From Nostoc desertorum CM1-VF14 (GTDB lineage: Bacteria > Cyanobacteriota > Cyanobacteriia > Cyanobacteriales > Nostocaceae), in NCBI GenBank assembly GCA_019359245.1, contig JAHHHR010000001.1, positions 328,608 through 392,607 of the forward strand: a stretch of DNA of 64,000 nt, given 5' to 3'. The translations under genes and the position numbers were made by a program. Numbering within the stretch: the stretch's first letter is position 1; each line of letters opens with the position of its first letter. Below the pieces are notes generated by a model. That model saw nothing but the letters and a program-made list of their open reading frames with translations, did not search any database and was not told the DNA's origin. Shown here one piece after another: positions 46,616 to 55,375 of this stretch.

Positions 46616-46693
46616 CAAACAATAAAGTTCTTAAGTGAACAATAAAGTTCTTAAGTGAACAATAAAGTCCTTAAGTGAACAATAAAGTTCTTG
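46616..46693. repeat. 20-bp tandem repeat downstream of ruvC
   Basis: Almost four copies of aataaagttcttaagtgaac, one copy with a single C change. The unit is not a heptamer and is not seen elsewhere in the window. Confidence 0.95.
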
Positions 46694-47029
46694 TCGTAAC
46701 TGGCACACGAGTACAAATACCTAAAAGTTGCTTCATGTCTTGAAAACTAAACTTCTTTACTGGCCTCTAAAGTCCTGTCAGTGATTTGTAAAAATCTTTA
46801 CTGATTAGTTAAATACGAATGCTTAATAAAATTCTGCAATTGAAAATGGGTGTCTGCATTGAAATATCTAGATTGAGGGATGATTTCATGCTTGCGCATA
46901 AATAAAGTCTGTATATAGGGCGATCGCTGTAACAGAAGATGATTTTTTGAACGCCTCGTTTCTGAGTATGGCGATCGCATCAGTTTTAAAAAAGAGTGTC
47001 CTTACGAGGGCGGGGTTTCAGGTAAAAAA

Positions 47030-47680
47030 ACGCACTGGACGGCTTTGATCATCATTGACTCCCAAGCGGTGAAAAATACCTGCAATGCCAGGTGGAGCCG
47101 AAAGGTTTTTGTTTCTACAAAGCCACCAACGGTATTAAAAGGCATCTGGCTATTGACACCCTTGGGTTTCCCTTCTTTAGGCACTGTACTCGCGCCAATG
47201 TCTCGGATGATGCCGGATTAAAAGAGAAGTTTACTCTCAACATCGACTACTTTAAGTCAAAACAAGCGCGATATTCCCAAGATCACCATCCTGCTAGATC
47301 ATGGGTATCACCTAGAATATTTGACTCAGGAGTTAGAGCGGATTTACCCAGATACAGCACTTCCCGCTATTATGCAATACAGTTTTCTCCTTGCTCCTCT
47401 CCTAGCATAGCTTTCAGCTTTGAGGATGGATGTACCTCATAGCTGCCGGAAGTGCTGTATCATCACCAAAGTCCAGTTTCAACTTTCTACGAAACCCTCA
47501 AAACAAGAGAAAGCAGCAAAAGGAAAATGCAAAGAGAGTTCTGGCAATAGCCTTTCGGGGTGATCGAATGCTCCAATGCTTGGATGGAGCGCTGTAAAAT
47601 TCTGGTTTTGAACTTTGAACGAAAGAAAGGTTGGTGCCATTGCCAAACTTCATCAGGCTAATGATTAAGAGGCTTGCAGC
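47030..47680 (+). pseudogene. Decayed IS5-family transposase
   Basis: Pieces of one DDE transposase appear in successive frames: IIIDSQAVKNTCNA, then EPKGFCFYKATNGIKRHLAI, DTLGFPFF.HC..ANVSDD and TLNIDYFKSK, then IPKITILLDHGYHLEYLTQE and LERIYP. After a 103-bp insertion come ITKVQFQLSTKPSKQEKAAKG and SNAWMERCKILVLNFER. At least two frameshifts and the insertion inactivate it. The DSQAVK and LDHGY motifs are typical of IS5-like elements in cyanobacteria. Terminal inverted repeats were not identified. Confidence 0.85.
47355..47457. mobile_element. 103-bp MITE with TA duplication, nested in the transposase relic
   Basis: Inverted ends cagcacttcc / ggaagtgctg (10 bp perfect) are flanked on both sides by TA (47353-47354 and 47458-47459). 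Removing the element and one TA restores the transposase reading PDIITKVQFQ. TA duplication is the habit of the IS630/Tc1/mariner group, so the element is probably mobilised by such a transposase. Confidence 0.8.
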
Positions 47681-47911
47681 ACCTTCTTAGATGTCGAATG
47701 GGTTCTATATTTTACGCGAACAAACTATTTTTGATTCCACCACCTATTTTCCTTTAACCGAGCAGTATTGGATTCAATCTAGTCAGTTAAAGCGGACTTT
47801 TCAAAATTCCATAAAGTTTGTCATCAGTTTCAGTTCACTTATCGCGGTTATCTAATTGAGGATTCGCTATAGTTAACGGTTAACAGGCAACGGCTAAAAG
47901 GAGTTAAAGAG
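47681..47911. other. Spacer between transposase relic and radical SAM gene
   Basis: Open fragments such as TEQYWIQSSQLKRTFQ (near 47758-47805) suggest another gene remnant that I cannot name. A short inverted gttaacggttaac motif lies at 47872-47886. Confidence 0.35.
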
Positions 47912-48535
47912 ATGGAAATTAAGCCAACTGACCCATCGCTAGCACTCATGGAAATTCCCCCTGGCTATCTCAACATTATGGGTTACGTTGATCAGTCAGA
48001 AGTTAATGGCCCTGGTTGTCGTGCAGTTGTCTGGGTACAAGGTTGTCTTCGTGAGTGTCCTGGATGCTTTAACACTAACTCCTGGTCATTTGAAGCTAAC
48101 CAATTGATTGCTGTTGATACCCTTACCGAAAATATTCTCAGCAATCCTCACAATACGGGTGTAACATTCTCTGGTGGAGAACCCTTTTGGCAAGCAACTG
48201 CACTAGCGTCTTTAGCTCGTAAGGTAAAAGCTGCTGGGTTAAATGTAATGTCTTTTACCGGGTTCACTCTCCAGCAACTACAGTCTCAATCTGCACCGCC
48301 AGGTTCCCAAGCATTGTTAGAACAACTTGATATTCTGATTGACGGGCCTTTTGTCCAATCTCTGGCAATAAATTCTCCCAACTCTCCAGTTTCTTCTAGC
48401 AATCAACGGGTTCGTGTTTTAAACCCGGCTTTCCAAGACCAGATTACCTGGGCCAGTGATCAGATAGAAGTCCACATTCTCAAGGATGGCGGTCGCATCG
48501 TCACAGGCTATCAAGGTGGACTGGAGCTAACGTAG
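47912..48535 (+). CDS. NrdG-like radical SAM / 4Fe-4S single-cluster protein
   Basis: 207 aa, start at 47912 with aaaggag upstream. The radical SAM cluster motif is WVQGCLRECPGCFN (CxxxCxxC), and GVTFSGGEPFWQ is the SAM-binding GGE motif. The size and pattern are those of NrdG, the activase of anaerobic ribonucleotide reductase, but no nrdD is nearby and many Nostoc relatives lack one. The real partner is therefore open. A terminator follows at 48575. Confidence 0.88.
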   Translation: MEIKPTDPSLALMEIPPGYLNIMGYVDQSEVNGPGCRAVVWVQGCLRECPGCFNTNSWSFEANQLIAVDTLTENILSNPHNTGVTFSGGEPFWQATALASLARKVKAAGLNVMSFTGFTLQQLQSQSAPPGSQALLEQLDILIDGPFVQSLAINSPNSPVSSSNQRVRVLNPAFQDQITWASDQIEVHILKDGGRIVTGYQGGLELT

Positions 48536-48574
48536 CGGCGCGGGAGTAGGGCGAGAGCAGGGAGTTAAAACTTG

Positions 48575-48606
48575 AACGTTGAGCTTCTGAGGCTCAACGT
48601 TTCTTT
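48575..48606 (+). terminator. Terminator of the NrdG-like gene
   Basis: A perfect 10-bp stem aacgttgagc / gctcaacgtt with a 7-nt loop, followed by a T-rich stretch. Confidence 0.85.
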
Positions 48607-48777
48607 ATTGGTAACAACTTAAAGCGATCATCAAAATGTGAAATACCATCCCCTTTTATACCAATTCTGTATGAAGATGCACATAATCAGTCTGCCCTTT
48701 ACAAGGGAGGACGGCGTAGCGGGGGGGGGTAAATATATGCAGCTTCACAAAGAAACGGTATTGGGGGTAAGATGAGC

Positions 48778-49866
48778 TTAATTAAGTTTTTCGTGAGCAG
48801 CCAAAATTATTTTTTCGGTTTCTTCCCAACTAATACATTTATCAGTTACAGAAATTCCATATTTTAATTCTTCTTGCTTACCAGTAATTGGTTGACTACC
48901 TTCATATAAATGAGATTCCAGCATCATGCCAACTATTGATGTATTACCATCCACTATTTGCTGAATAATATTTTCTAAGACGGCACCTTGTAATTTGTAA
49001 TCTTTATTAGTATTGCCGTGACTACAGTCGACAACAATCCTCGGCGGCAAATCTGCCTGTTTTAATTTCTCTTCTACCAGTTTGACATTTGCTGCATCAA
49101 AATTGGGTTGACTACCACCCCTTAAAATTACGTGACCGTAGCCATTACCTTTAGTTTGAAAGACGCTGACCTGCCCGTTTTGATTAATTCCAATAAAATT
49201 ATGCGGGTTTCTAGCTGACTGTAGGGCATTCAAAGCTACTTGAATATTGCCGTCAGTACCGTTTTTAAAACCCACAGGCATCGAAAGTCCACTTGCCATT
49301 TCGCGGTGAGTTTGTGATTCAGTCGTGCGTGCCCCGATGGCAGACCACGTAATCAGTTCACTAATGTATTGAGGTATGATTGGATCTAATGCTTCTGTAC
49401 CAGCAGGTAATCCCAATTCTGTAATTTTTAATAATAGCTCCCGTGCAATTAATAACCCATTCTCTACATGGAAAGAATCATCCATATCGGGATCGTTAAT
49501 TAACCCTTTCCAGCCTACGGTTGTTCTTGGTTTTTCAAAGTACACTCGCATAATTAGTAACAGCTTATCCTGCACTTGCTCGGACAATCTTTTTAACCTT
49601 TCAGAATATTCGAGTGCTGCTTTTGGGTCGTGGATTGAGCATGGGCCAACTACTATAAATTTTCTGCGATCCTGAAAATCTAGAATCTGTTCTATTTCCT
49701 GCCTATATGCCAAAATTCTTTGTTCGGTTAATTGTGTTAAAGGTAATTTTGATTTAACTTCATTGGGAGTTAATAAAATGCGCTCGTTCTCAATATTAGC
49801 GTTGTCGATATTACTATTAAATAATTTGTTGTGCATGGGGATGCTCTGGCAATTTTGTATACGCAC
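48778..49866 (-). CDS. DAHP synthase, type I (AroF/G/H family)
   Basis: 362 aa. It condenses phosphoenolpyruvate and erythrose 4-phosphate, the first step of the shikimate pathway. Motifs: KFIVVGPCSIHDPKAALEYS, RVYFEKPRTTVGWKGLINDP, GARTTESQTHREMASGLSMP, VGFKNGTDGN, and IVVDCSHGNTNKDY. The metal and substrate ligands (Cys in GPCSIHD, His in DCSHGN) are present. The last residues and the N-terminal extension fit the feedback-regulated E. coli-type enzymes. The ATG at 49836 is an alternative start. Confidence 0.95.
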   Translation of the reverse strand: MRIQNCQSIPMHNKLFNSNIDNANIENERILLTPNEVKSKLPLTQLTEQRILAYRQEIEQILDFQDRRKFIVVGPCSIHDPKAALEYSERLKRLSEQVQDKLLLIMRVYFEKPRTTVGWKGLINDPDMDDSFHVENGLLIARELLLKITELGLPAGTEALDPIIPQYISELITWSAIGARTTESQTHREMASGLSMPVGFKNGTDGNIQVALNALQSARNPHNFIGINQNGQVSVFQTKGNGYGHVILRGGSQPNFDAANVKLVEEKLKQADLPPRIVVDCSHGNTNKDYKLQGAVLENIIQQIVDGNTSIVGMMLESHLYEGSQPITGKQEELKYGISVTDKCISWEETEKIILAAHEKLN

Positions 49867-49967
49867 TTCAACTCAAAAGTGTAACACAAACCCATGAGAT
49901 TTTAAAATAACTTATTTTTAACTTGACAAATTTCTAACGGGACTGTAGATGAATAAGGTAATAACTG

Positions 49968-49998
49968 AAAAAGGGAAAATATTTTCCCCTTTTTTATT
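49968..49998 (-). terminator. Terminator of the GH13 gene
   Basis: An inverted repeat aaaagggaaaat / attttccccttt (one bulge), with T runs on both strands, lies about 40 bp beyond the GH13 stop. Confidence 0.7.
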
Positions 49999-50035
49999 TG
50001 CTATTGGGCTACTGACTCAGTCGTAGTGTATATAA

Positions 50036-51694
50036 TTACTGCCATACAAACACTTTGGCTTCGTATGGACCTAAGTCAGTTATGATCCCATCGTCACCAG
50101 CTTCAACATCATAATTGCCTGTCCACTCATGCCATATACCAGGGCTAGGAAAGTTAGGAACATGATAGCCAGCTAGGAAGTTTTCGGAGAAATTTGCTAT
50201 TACGACTACACGAGAACCTTCACCATTCCAACGAGTATAAGCTAATACTTTTGCCTCTGCATTTTCGTGGATAAAATCAATATTTTCTGTGTAAAGAGCA
50301 TGATTACTTTTACGCAGGTTGGTTAAGCCTTTGTATGAATCAAATAAACTACGATTTAGATCATTACCTAACAGCGTCCAATCGATTTTGGATGATTCAG
50401 GTTGTTTAGGTTTGTACTCACCAAATTCCTCTCCCATCCAAATCAAAGGTACACCAACAGCAGTCATTAGGATGGCTACTCCTAATTTAGCTCGCCTAAA
50501 GGCTTCTTCGTTAAAAATCTCACGGTTCCCCAGTTCTACCATGACATGGTTATGGTCGTGGTTGGTGAGATAATTTACTACATTGGTAGCACCCAAGAAG
50601 CCTTGGCGCTTGCAGTCAATGACATCTTTGAGTCGCTCTAAATCAAATGTATCACCGCAGATATGTTCTAGAATACAGTGATAGAAACTGTCATGCCAGC
50701 AACCATCCATTGGCCCATCTACATTGGTAATGCTGGTAGTTTCAGGAATGTGTTCGGCAACGTTGTAAAAAGGCTTCGTTCCAGCAGTTTTTTTAGCTTC
50801 CTGAACAATCCAGTACATAAAATCGTAGTTAGCAATTTGCCGCGCCGCATCATAGCGAATACCATCAAGATGATATTCTGATATCCAAAAACAGATTGTC
50901 TCACCAATAAACTTCCGCGCTGGATGAATATCTAATTTCTCGTCATAATGCTCATAATTAAATTCAGGTCCCCAGTTATTATCAGGGTCACGAGGTTCGT
51001 GATGATACCAATAATCGTGGTCAATTTGTGTTAAAGGAGCAGATGCTTCTGAGTGGTTATAAATACCGTCCAGAATTACACGAATACCTCTGCTATGACA
51101 TTCATCAATCAATTTTTTCAATTCAGCAGTAGAACCATAACTAGATTCTGTTGCAAAGAAGTGGCGGGGGTTATAACCCCAACTATAATCACCAGGATAT
51201 TCTTTAAGTGGCATCAACTCAATAGCGTTGATTCCTAGTTCGCACAAATAATCTAACTTTTCAATGACGTGTTTGTATTTTCCACGTGCATAAGGATCAT
51301 CCTCACCACCAGAAAAATCACCTACGTGCAATTCATAAATTACCAATTCGTGGTCAGCAGGTAAAGGCTTATCATCATGTTGCCAAACATAGGTATCGGT
51401 AATTCTTTCGCCATCTTTGATCCGGACAACACCATCATCTTTTCCACTCAGTTCATCTATATCAGTTGAATAAGGATCTGTAACATCAACCCATTGTTCT
51501 GGCTCAAAAAACCATGAATTTGATTGGACGCGAAATTTATATTTATAAACACCGTCTTCTAGTTGAACACTTGTACGAAAATAACCATCGTCACCTTTTT
51601 CCATTGGTATTTCTTGCCAATCAGAAAAAGAACCAATTAATGATACTCCTTTGTTGTAAGGTGCAAATAAATTAAATTCAATTGGCTTTGCCAT
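50036..51694 (-). CDS. GH13 alpha-glucan enzyme with N-terminal CBM48
   Basis: 552 aa. Residues 1-95 are a glycogen-binding CBM48 (FNLFAPYNKGVSLIGSFSDW, YFRTSVQLEDGVYKYKFRV). The TIM barrel carries the GH13 regions: VILDGIYNHS, DGIRYDAAR (nucleophile Asp), NVAEHIPE (acid Glu) and VNYLTNHDHNH (third Asp). The C-terminal beta domain holds VVVIANFSENFLAGYHV. It is related to branching enzymes and trehalohydrolases but shorter than GlgB, so it is best called an alpha-amylase-like or glycogen-processing enzyme. No signal peptide, so cytosolic. Confidence 0.9.
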   Translation of the reverse strand: MAKPIEFNLFAPYNKGVSLIGSFSDWQEIPMEKGDDGYFRTSVQLEDGVYKYKFRVQSNSWFFEPEQWVDVTDPYSTDIDELSGKDDGVVRIKDGERITDTYVWQHDDKPLPADHELVIYELHVGDFSGGEDDPYARGKYKHVIEKLDYLCELGINAIELMPLKEYPGDYSWGYNPRHFFATESSYGSTAELKKLIDECHSRGIRVILDGIYNHSEASAPLTQIDHDYWYHHEPRDPDNNWGPEFNYEHYDEKLDIHPARKFIGETICFWISEYHLDGIRYDAARQIANYDFMYWIVQEAKKTAGTKPFYNVAEHIPETTSITNVDGPMDGCWHDSFYHCILEHICGDTFDLERLKDVIDCKRQGFLGATNVVNYLTNHDHNHVMVELGNREIFNEEAFRRAKLGVAILMTAVGVPLIWMGEEFGEYKPKQPESSKIDWTLLGNDLNRSLFDSYKGLTNLRKSNHALYTENIDFIHENAEAKVLAYTRWNGEGSRVVVIANFSENFLAGYHVPNFPSPGIWHEWTGNYDVEAGDDGIITDLGPYEAKVFVWQ

Positions 51695-52015
51695 AGAAGT
51701 ATTTGTAATACCAAGAGTTGATAAAAGTATTCTCTGATGCTCAATTAAATTTGCAAATCGCTCTACAGAAATAATTATTTACTTAGCGCTTCTATCTTAA
51801 GGATGGTTTTATAAAGATTTTTGTAAAGAATTACTGTTTTTGGCGTTTTTTGACTGTTTATCACGTTTATTTTTTTTAACTAATATCTAGATGCCCATAA
51901 TACTACTAAGCTTAAAATGCTATTGAAAATAGATTAATGGCTTTTTATTAATTTCTTAAATGGCAGATATTCAGTAAAAATAAGATATTGTTTGCTAAAT
52001 ATCTGCTGTATAGGA
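51695..52015. other. AT-rich spacer upstream of the GH13 gene
   Basis: Nothing recognisable; presumed promoter region for the minus-strand GH13 gene. Confidence 0.4.
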
Positions 52016-52399
52016 TTACTCAATTTTGCCGTAAGTTTGTTGCATATAACTTAACAACCAATTTGCCGCCGTTGCTCTGCGAGTTTGCCGAGGTCCAAAT
52101 TCACCAATTTTGTAACCTTTGAAACCCAGTTTTTCTTTGAGCATTTGTTTATTTTCAGCAGGAATGGAACGGGTCAATTTGACTGTTGCCGGGCGAGATT
52201 CAATGAAATTTGGTGGTTGTGGGTATTCACCCTGCCATTCTGGCGCAACTTGACTAGTGTCCCATTGTGCAGTTGAGGAATCATAGCGATACCCTAAATA
52301 ATGCCATAGCAATTGATTGACTGTAGCATCATCAAGTTTCTCGTCAATGATTGCCCAAATTGTTTCTTTATTAAGTGCTGGCAAGTTAGACATAGACAA
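52016..52399 (-). CDS. DUF1823-like conserved cyanobacterial protein
   Basis: 127 aa, soluble, with LNKETIWAIIDEKLDDATVN near the start, QLLWHYLGYRYD, WQGEYPQPPNFIESRPATVK and a basic end (FGPRQTRRATAANWLLSYM). I recognise it as a cyanobacteria/plastid conserved family, most likely DUF1823, from the VNQLLWHYLGYRYD block. No enzymatic motif is apparent and the function is unknown. Confidence 0.72.
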   Translation of the reverse strand: MSMSNLPALNKETIWAIIDEKLDDATVNQLLWHYLGYRYDSSTAQWDTSQVAPEWQGEYPQPPNFIESRPATVKLTRSIPAENKQMLKEKLGFKGYKIGEFGPRQTRRATAANWLLSYMQQTYGKIE

Positions 52400-52611
52400 T
52401 TCAAAATTCCAAGTTGAAAAACTGGCTACTGATTAATTAACTACAGTTAGTAGGTATTGAAAAATACTTTATCACTACTCTGCGACACTCCTAAAGATAG
52501 GGATAATTTTATTTTTATCTACACCTGCTGGAAGATTTATCCGCCACAATCATTAGACAAACTACTAAAGTGACCCTGAATCAGGAGATTCGCTAACTCA
52601 GGAGGGAAATT

Positions 52612-52881
52612 ATGGGAATAGGGGATATATTCAGAAATATAGTCGGTGACAAGCAGAAACGACGTGATGAAGAGTGGGATAATCGCGATCGCCAGTACAG
52701 ACGTAGCGGCGATGATGACGATGACCGAGAGTACAAACGTCGCGGCGATGATGACGATGACCGGGAGTACAGAAATCGCGGCGATGATGACGATGACCGG
52801 GAGTACAGAAATCGCGGTGATAATGATGACGACCGGGAGTACAGACGTCGCGGCGATGATGATGACGATGACGATGATTAA
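52612..52881 (+). CDS. Asp/Arg-rich tandem repeat protein
   Basis: 89 aa from an ATG with a strong aggaggg site 6 bp upstream, so translation is likely. After MGIGDIFRNIVGDKQKRRDE, the protein is a tandem repeat of a 12-residue unit GDDDDDREYRNR (four full copies, 36 bp per unit), and it ends in DDDDDDDD. Acidic blocks alternate with Arg/Tyr blocks, giving a disordered polyampholyte that could bind divalent cations or phase-separate. The upstream 200 bp hold no other gene. No homologue recognised. Confidence 0.7.
   Translation: MGIGDIFRNIVGDKQKRRDEEWDNRDRQYRRSGDDDDDREYKRRGDDDDDREYRNRGDDDDDREYRNRGDNDDDREYRRRGDDDDDDDD
52700..52875. repeat. 36-bp tandem repeat within the Asp/Arg repeat gene
   Basis: Units begin cgcggcgatgatgacgatga and continue ccgggagtacagaaat; four copies plus a partial one. 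Copies differ mainly at third positions and one or two residues. Confidence 0.9.
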
Positions 52882-52958
52882 TTTCGCCAGTTGGAGTTAA
52901 AAACAGGTTGTGTATACCTAAACTAGGTAGACTGGAATCGTAAAGATTAGACCAGTCT

Positions 52959-53261
52959 ATGCAGAATTCCACAACACTGCCAAAGATCATCCGCGCCCAT
53001 GTATTCATTTCTGGCCGAGTCCAAGGAGTGGGTTATCGCTATTCCACTGTGGATACAGCTAGTCAGTTGGGGTTATCCGGTTGGGTGCGGAATCTCCCCG
53101 ATAATCGAGTAGAAGCAGTCTTTGAAGGAGTGCGAGATGTTGTAGATGACATGGTTCGCTGGTGTCATTCTGGGCCACCTGCTGCTGTAGTTAAAGATGT
53201 TGTGGTTGAGTATGAAGAACCGGAAGGGTTGCGGGGATTTGAAGTTAAACGGGTTGAGTAA
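52959..53261 (+). CDS. acyP: Acylphosphatase
   Basis: 100 aa. It hydrolyses acyl phosphates such as acetyl or carbamoyl phosphate. The catalytic loop VFISGRVQGVGYRYS (Arg) and the second motif LSGWVRNLPDNRVEAVFEG (Asn) are intact. The size matches the family. It follows the repeat protein by 77 bp on the same strand. Confidence 0.95.
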   Translation: MQNSTTLPKIIRAHVFISGRVQGVGYRYSTVDTASQLGLSGWVRNLPDNRVEAVFEGVRDVVDDMVRWCHSGPPAAVVKDVVVEYEEPEGLRGFEVKRVE

Positions 53262-53307
53262 AGAGTTAGTCATTGGTCATTTGTTCTTTGTAAATGACTA
53301 ATGACAA

Positions 53308-53445
53308 TCAACTGTTATAGTGAAGTGACCTGTATGCTCGTGGGGTTTTTCCTGTCCACCGCTTAAAGGCGCGGTGGAATGCACTTGGTTCAGAAAAGCC
53401 TAGCAAAAAAGCTACATCATGTATTGGAGCATCTGTTTTTTGCAA
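53308..53445 (-). pseudogene. C-terminal fragment of an AraC-family regulator
   Basis: Read on the minus strand: [20 protein letters not shown] then [20 protein letters not shown], ending in TGA. This is the second helix-turn-helix of AraC/XylS proteins, almost perfectly kept, but a stop lies directly upstream and no N-terminal part is found. Confidence 0.8.
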
Positions 53446-53547
53446 CGGTCAAAAGGTACAGATTCCATCAACAGAGATAATTTTAACAAGTAGGGATGTT
53501 CAAAAAGAGTAAATATTTAGTAAGTGAATACGTGATCAAGTTGAAAA

Positions 53548-53775
53548 TCAATCTTGGTTTAAACCACAACCTAAACATCGCATACAAACAAAGAAAGCGG
53601 CTAAAACTGAGATTATCTCAAATACTAATTGAAATGACAAAGGAGCTAGAGCAAATCCCCAAATCAGAAAAATTGTCCCAGTTACCATAGTCGCAATGCG
53701 ATGAATTTCCTCTTTACTTCTCAAAGCCAAGAAGAAAGTCCCTAACCCAGTTAATAATAAGACTAAGCTACTCAT
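53548..53775 (-). CDS. Small two-helix membrane protein
   Basis: 75 aa with two hydrophobic helices (about 3-19 and 29-60) around the polar loop LRSKEEIHRIATM, and a Cys-rich end CMRCLGCG. The pattern looks conserved among cyanobacteria rather than random, and the frame on the opposite strand is an unlikely Lys-rich peptide. Function unknown. No clear ribosome-binding site. Confidence 0.6.
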   Translation of the reverse strand: MSSLVLLLTGLGTFFLALRSKEEIHRIATMVTGTIFLIWGFALAPLSFQLVFEIISVLAAFFVCMRCLGCGLNQD

Positions 53776-54128
53776 AAAAATTTTTATTACTTAGAAGCTG
53801 AAAGTAAATTCTGCAAAGCTACAATGCTGACAAAATATTTATATGCTAATTCTCTATAATTTAGCATAATAAAGATTTTACAGCATAACCTAATTTCGGT
53901 CATATTTGCAATCAAATTTAAATTCTCTGTATAGGATGAAGGCTTAAGCAAACATCAAGATAATTTTTAAAACCTCTTTAATTAGTATTAATTAAGATTG
54001 TTTTATCCTGTCTATCCTGATATTTAATAAACTGCAACTTGACAAAAGTTAGCATTAGTAATGCTTTAAAAATGCGTAAGCATAGTCCGTCGTAAACATC
54101 ATCCTATCGTGACAATTTCGTTATTAAC
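53776..54128. other. AT-rich intergenic region
   Basis: No gene; it separates the small membrane protein gene from a MITE-like repeat. Confidence 0.5.
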
Positions 54129-54237
54129 AGGATTTACGCACTCAGATCCCCCAACCCCCTTAAAAAGGGGGCTTTAGAAGTTCCTCCCTTTTTGGGCTAG
54201 GGGGGATCTAGGTTTCAGACTTCAGTGCGTAAGTCCT
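54129..54237. repeat. 109-bp inverted-repeat element, MITE-like
   Basis: Ends aggatttacgcact and agtgcgtaagtcct are inverted copies with one mismatch. The interior is dominated by ccccc/ggggg arms (agatcccccaacccc, ctaggggggatct). Short attaac flanks on both sides could be a target duplication. No ORF. Confidence 0.7.
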
Positions 54238-54649
54238 AATTAACTGCTTTTACTATTATGATTAGTGCAGTGCCTAAAACGCTCAAAATCTAAGCTGGAT
54301 AAAGGTTTAGATAATAGCGATGCCTACGGCGGTAAGCTACGCACCGCTTGTGAGACATTCGGGAACTAACTATGAATTAATTTAAATATTTATTACACTA
54401 TCTAACACATAGTTTAAGCTATTCTTACCGACATACTTAATTATGCTTGACTTATCAATGTTTCCTGACCTATGTCAGCATTTTTTGTTTTAAAAACCAC
54501 TTAAAAAACGTATTTTCAAGTTCTTAGCGATTTATTGGAAATTTTTTTCTGGTTATTTACTGAGCTAATCTCCATTTGCGGTGTACTCTCAATATACGGT
54601 AACTATCACGCTCAAACTTTGAGATAAATTACACCCAGAGGTGAATACC
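54238..54649. other. Intergenic region upstream of the pentapeptide gene
   Basis: Contains a gatgcctacggcggtaagct dispersed repeat (54318-54360). Otherwise AT-rich; expected to contain the promoter. Confidence 0.45.
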
Positions 54650-55306
54650 ATGAAAAATTATGCTGATCAACAGAAATTTATATTAAGTCAAATCACAGAT
54701 AAATATTTTCAGCGCCGAGATTTCAGTGGATGTGACTTGCGTGGAATCGACCTGAAAGGAATTGATTTAAGTGGTGTTAACTTCATAGGAGCAGATTTGC
54801 GTAATGCAAATTTGTGTGGTTGTGTCCTCACTCGTGCTAATTTAAGTGGTGCAAATTTGATGCAAGCTAGCCTACGTGAAGCTAATTTATATGAAGCATC
54901 TTTGTGCGAAGCTAATTTGATTAATGCTGATTTAACACGAGCAAATTTGTGCGGAACTTTCTTATGGCGGGCGAAATTCACAGGAAGTAATCTTTGGGGT
55001 GCTTCTTTATGTGATGTGGATTTGAGAGAAGCAGACTTAAGCGAAGCCAAATTAATTGAAGCATCGCTGATTGAAGCTAATTTAGTTAGAGCAAATCTCA
55101 CAAGAGCAAAGCTATGTGGAGCAAAATTACTAGAAGCTAATTTAACTGAGGCTAACTTAACTGGTGCAGACCTAACATGGGCAAATTTAACCAAGGCAAA
55201 CTTGAGTAAAGCAAACCTGTGGGAGGCAAACCTGATTTATGCAAAGCTGCGGGATACTATCATGCCTGATGGCAAAATTGAGCAACCTCAGATAGTTATT
55301 TATTAG
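54650..55306 (+). CDS. Pentapeptide-repeat protein
   Basis: 218 aa from the ATG at 54650, chosen because agaggtg stands 7 bp upstream; a GTG at 54641 is possible. After about 25 residues the chain is almost pure A(N/D)Lxx pentapeptides (ANLSGANLMQASLREANLYE), about 35 in a row, which fold into a right-handed square beta-helix. It has an unusually regular Glu-Ala-Asn-Leu composition. Pentapeptide proteins are numerous in cyanobacteria and few have a known role. No signal peptide, so cytosolic. Confidence 0.92.
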   Translation: MKNYADQQKFILSQITDKYFQRRDFSGCDLRGIDLKGIDLSGVNFIGADLRNANLCGCVLTRANLSGANLMQASLREANLYEASLCEANLINADLTRANLCGTFLWRAKFTGSNLWGASLCDVDLREADLSEAKLIEASLIEANLVRANLTRAKLCGAKLLEANLTEANLTGADLTWANLTKANLSKANLWEANLIYAKLRDTIMPDGKIEQPQIVIY

Positions 55307-55340
55307 TCATTTGTCATTTGTCATTTGTCATTTGTCATTT
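55304..55340. repeat. Heptanucleotide STRR (tcatttg units)
   Basis: Five copies in the short spacer between the convergent pentapeptide gene and fraE. Confidence 0.9.
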
Positions 55341-55375
55341 CTTAGGAAAGAATAACTTTCTATTTACTCCAATGA

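Noticed and set aside
46616..46693. Tandem repeat considered as a CRISPR or replication iteron array
   Set aside because: No spacers, and no replication or cas genes nearby. Iterons are possible in principle, but nothing else supports them.
52700..52875. The tandem repeat considered as a CRISPR array
   Set aside because: Units are contiguous, coding and without unique spacers.
52631..53008. A His/Arg-rich frame on the minus strand opposite the Asp/Arg repeat gene
   Set aside because: It is the reverse reading of the GATGAC repeats; the plus-strand frame has a strong ribosome-binding site and explains the repeats.
53496..53690. Lys/Leu-rich 64-codon plus-strand frame
   Set aside because: It overlaps the better-supported two-helix membrane protein on the other strand and shows no domain.
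54709..55194. A long minus-strand frame rich in Lys/Ser/Ala opposite the pentapeptide gene
   Set aside because: An artefact of the regular codon pattern of the pentapeptide repeats; no start signal or family.
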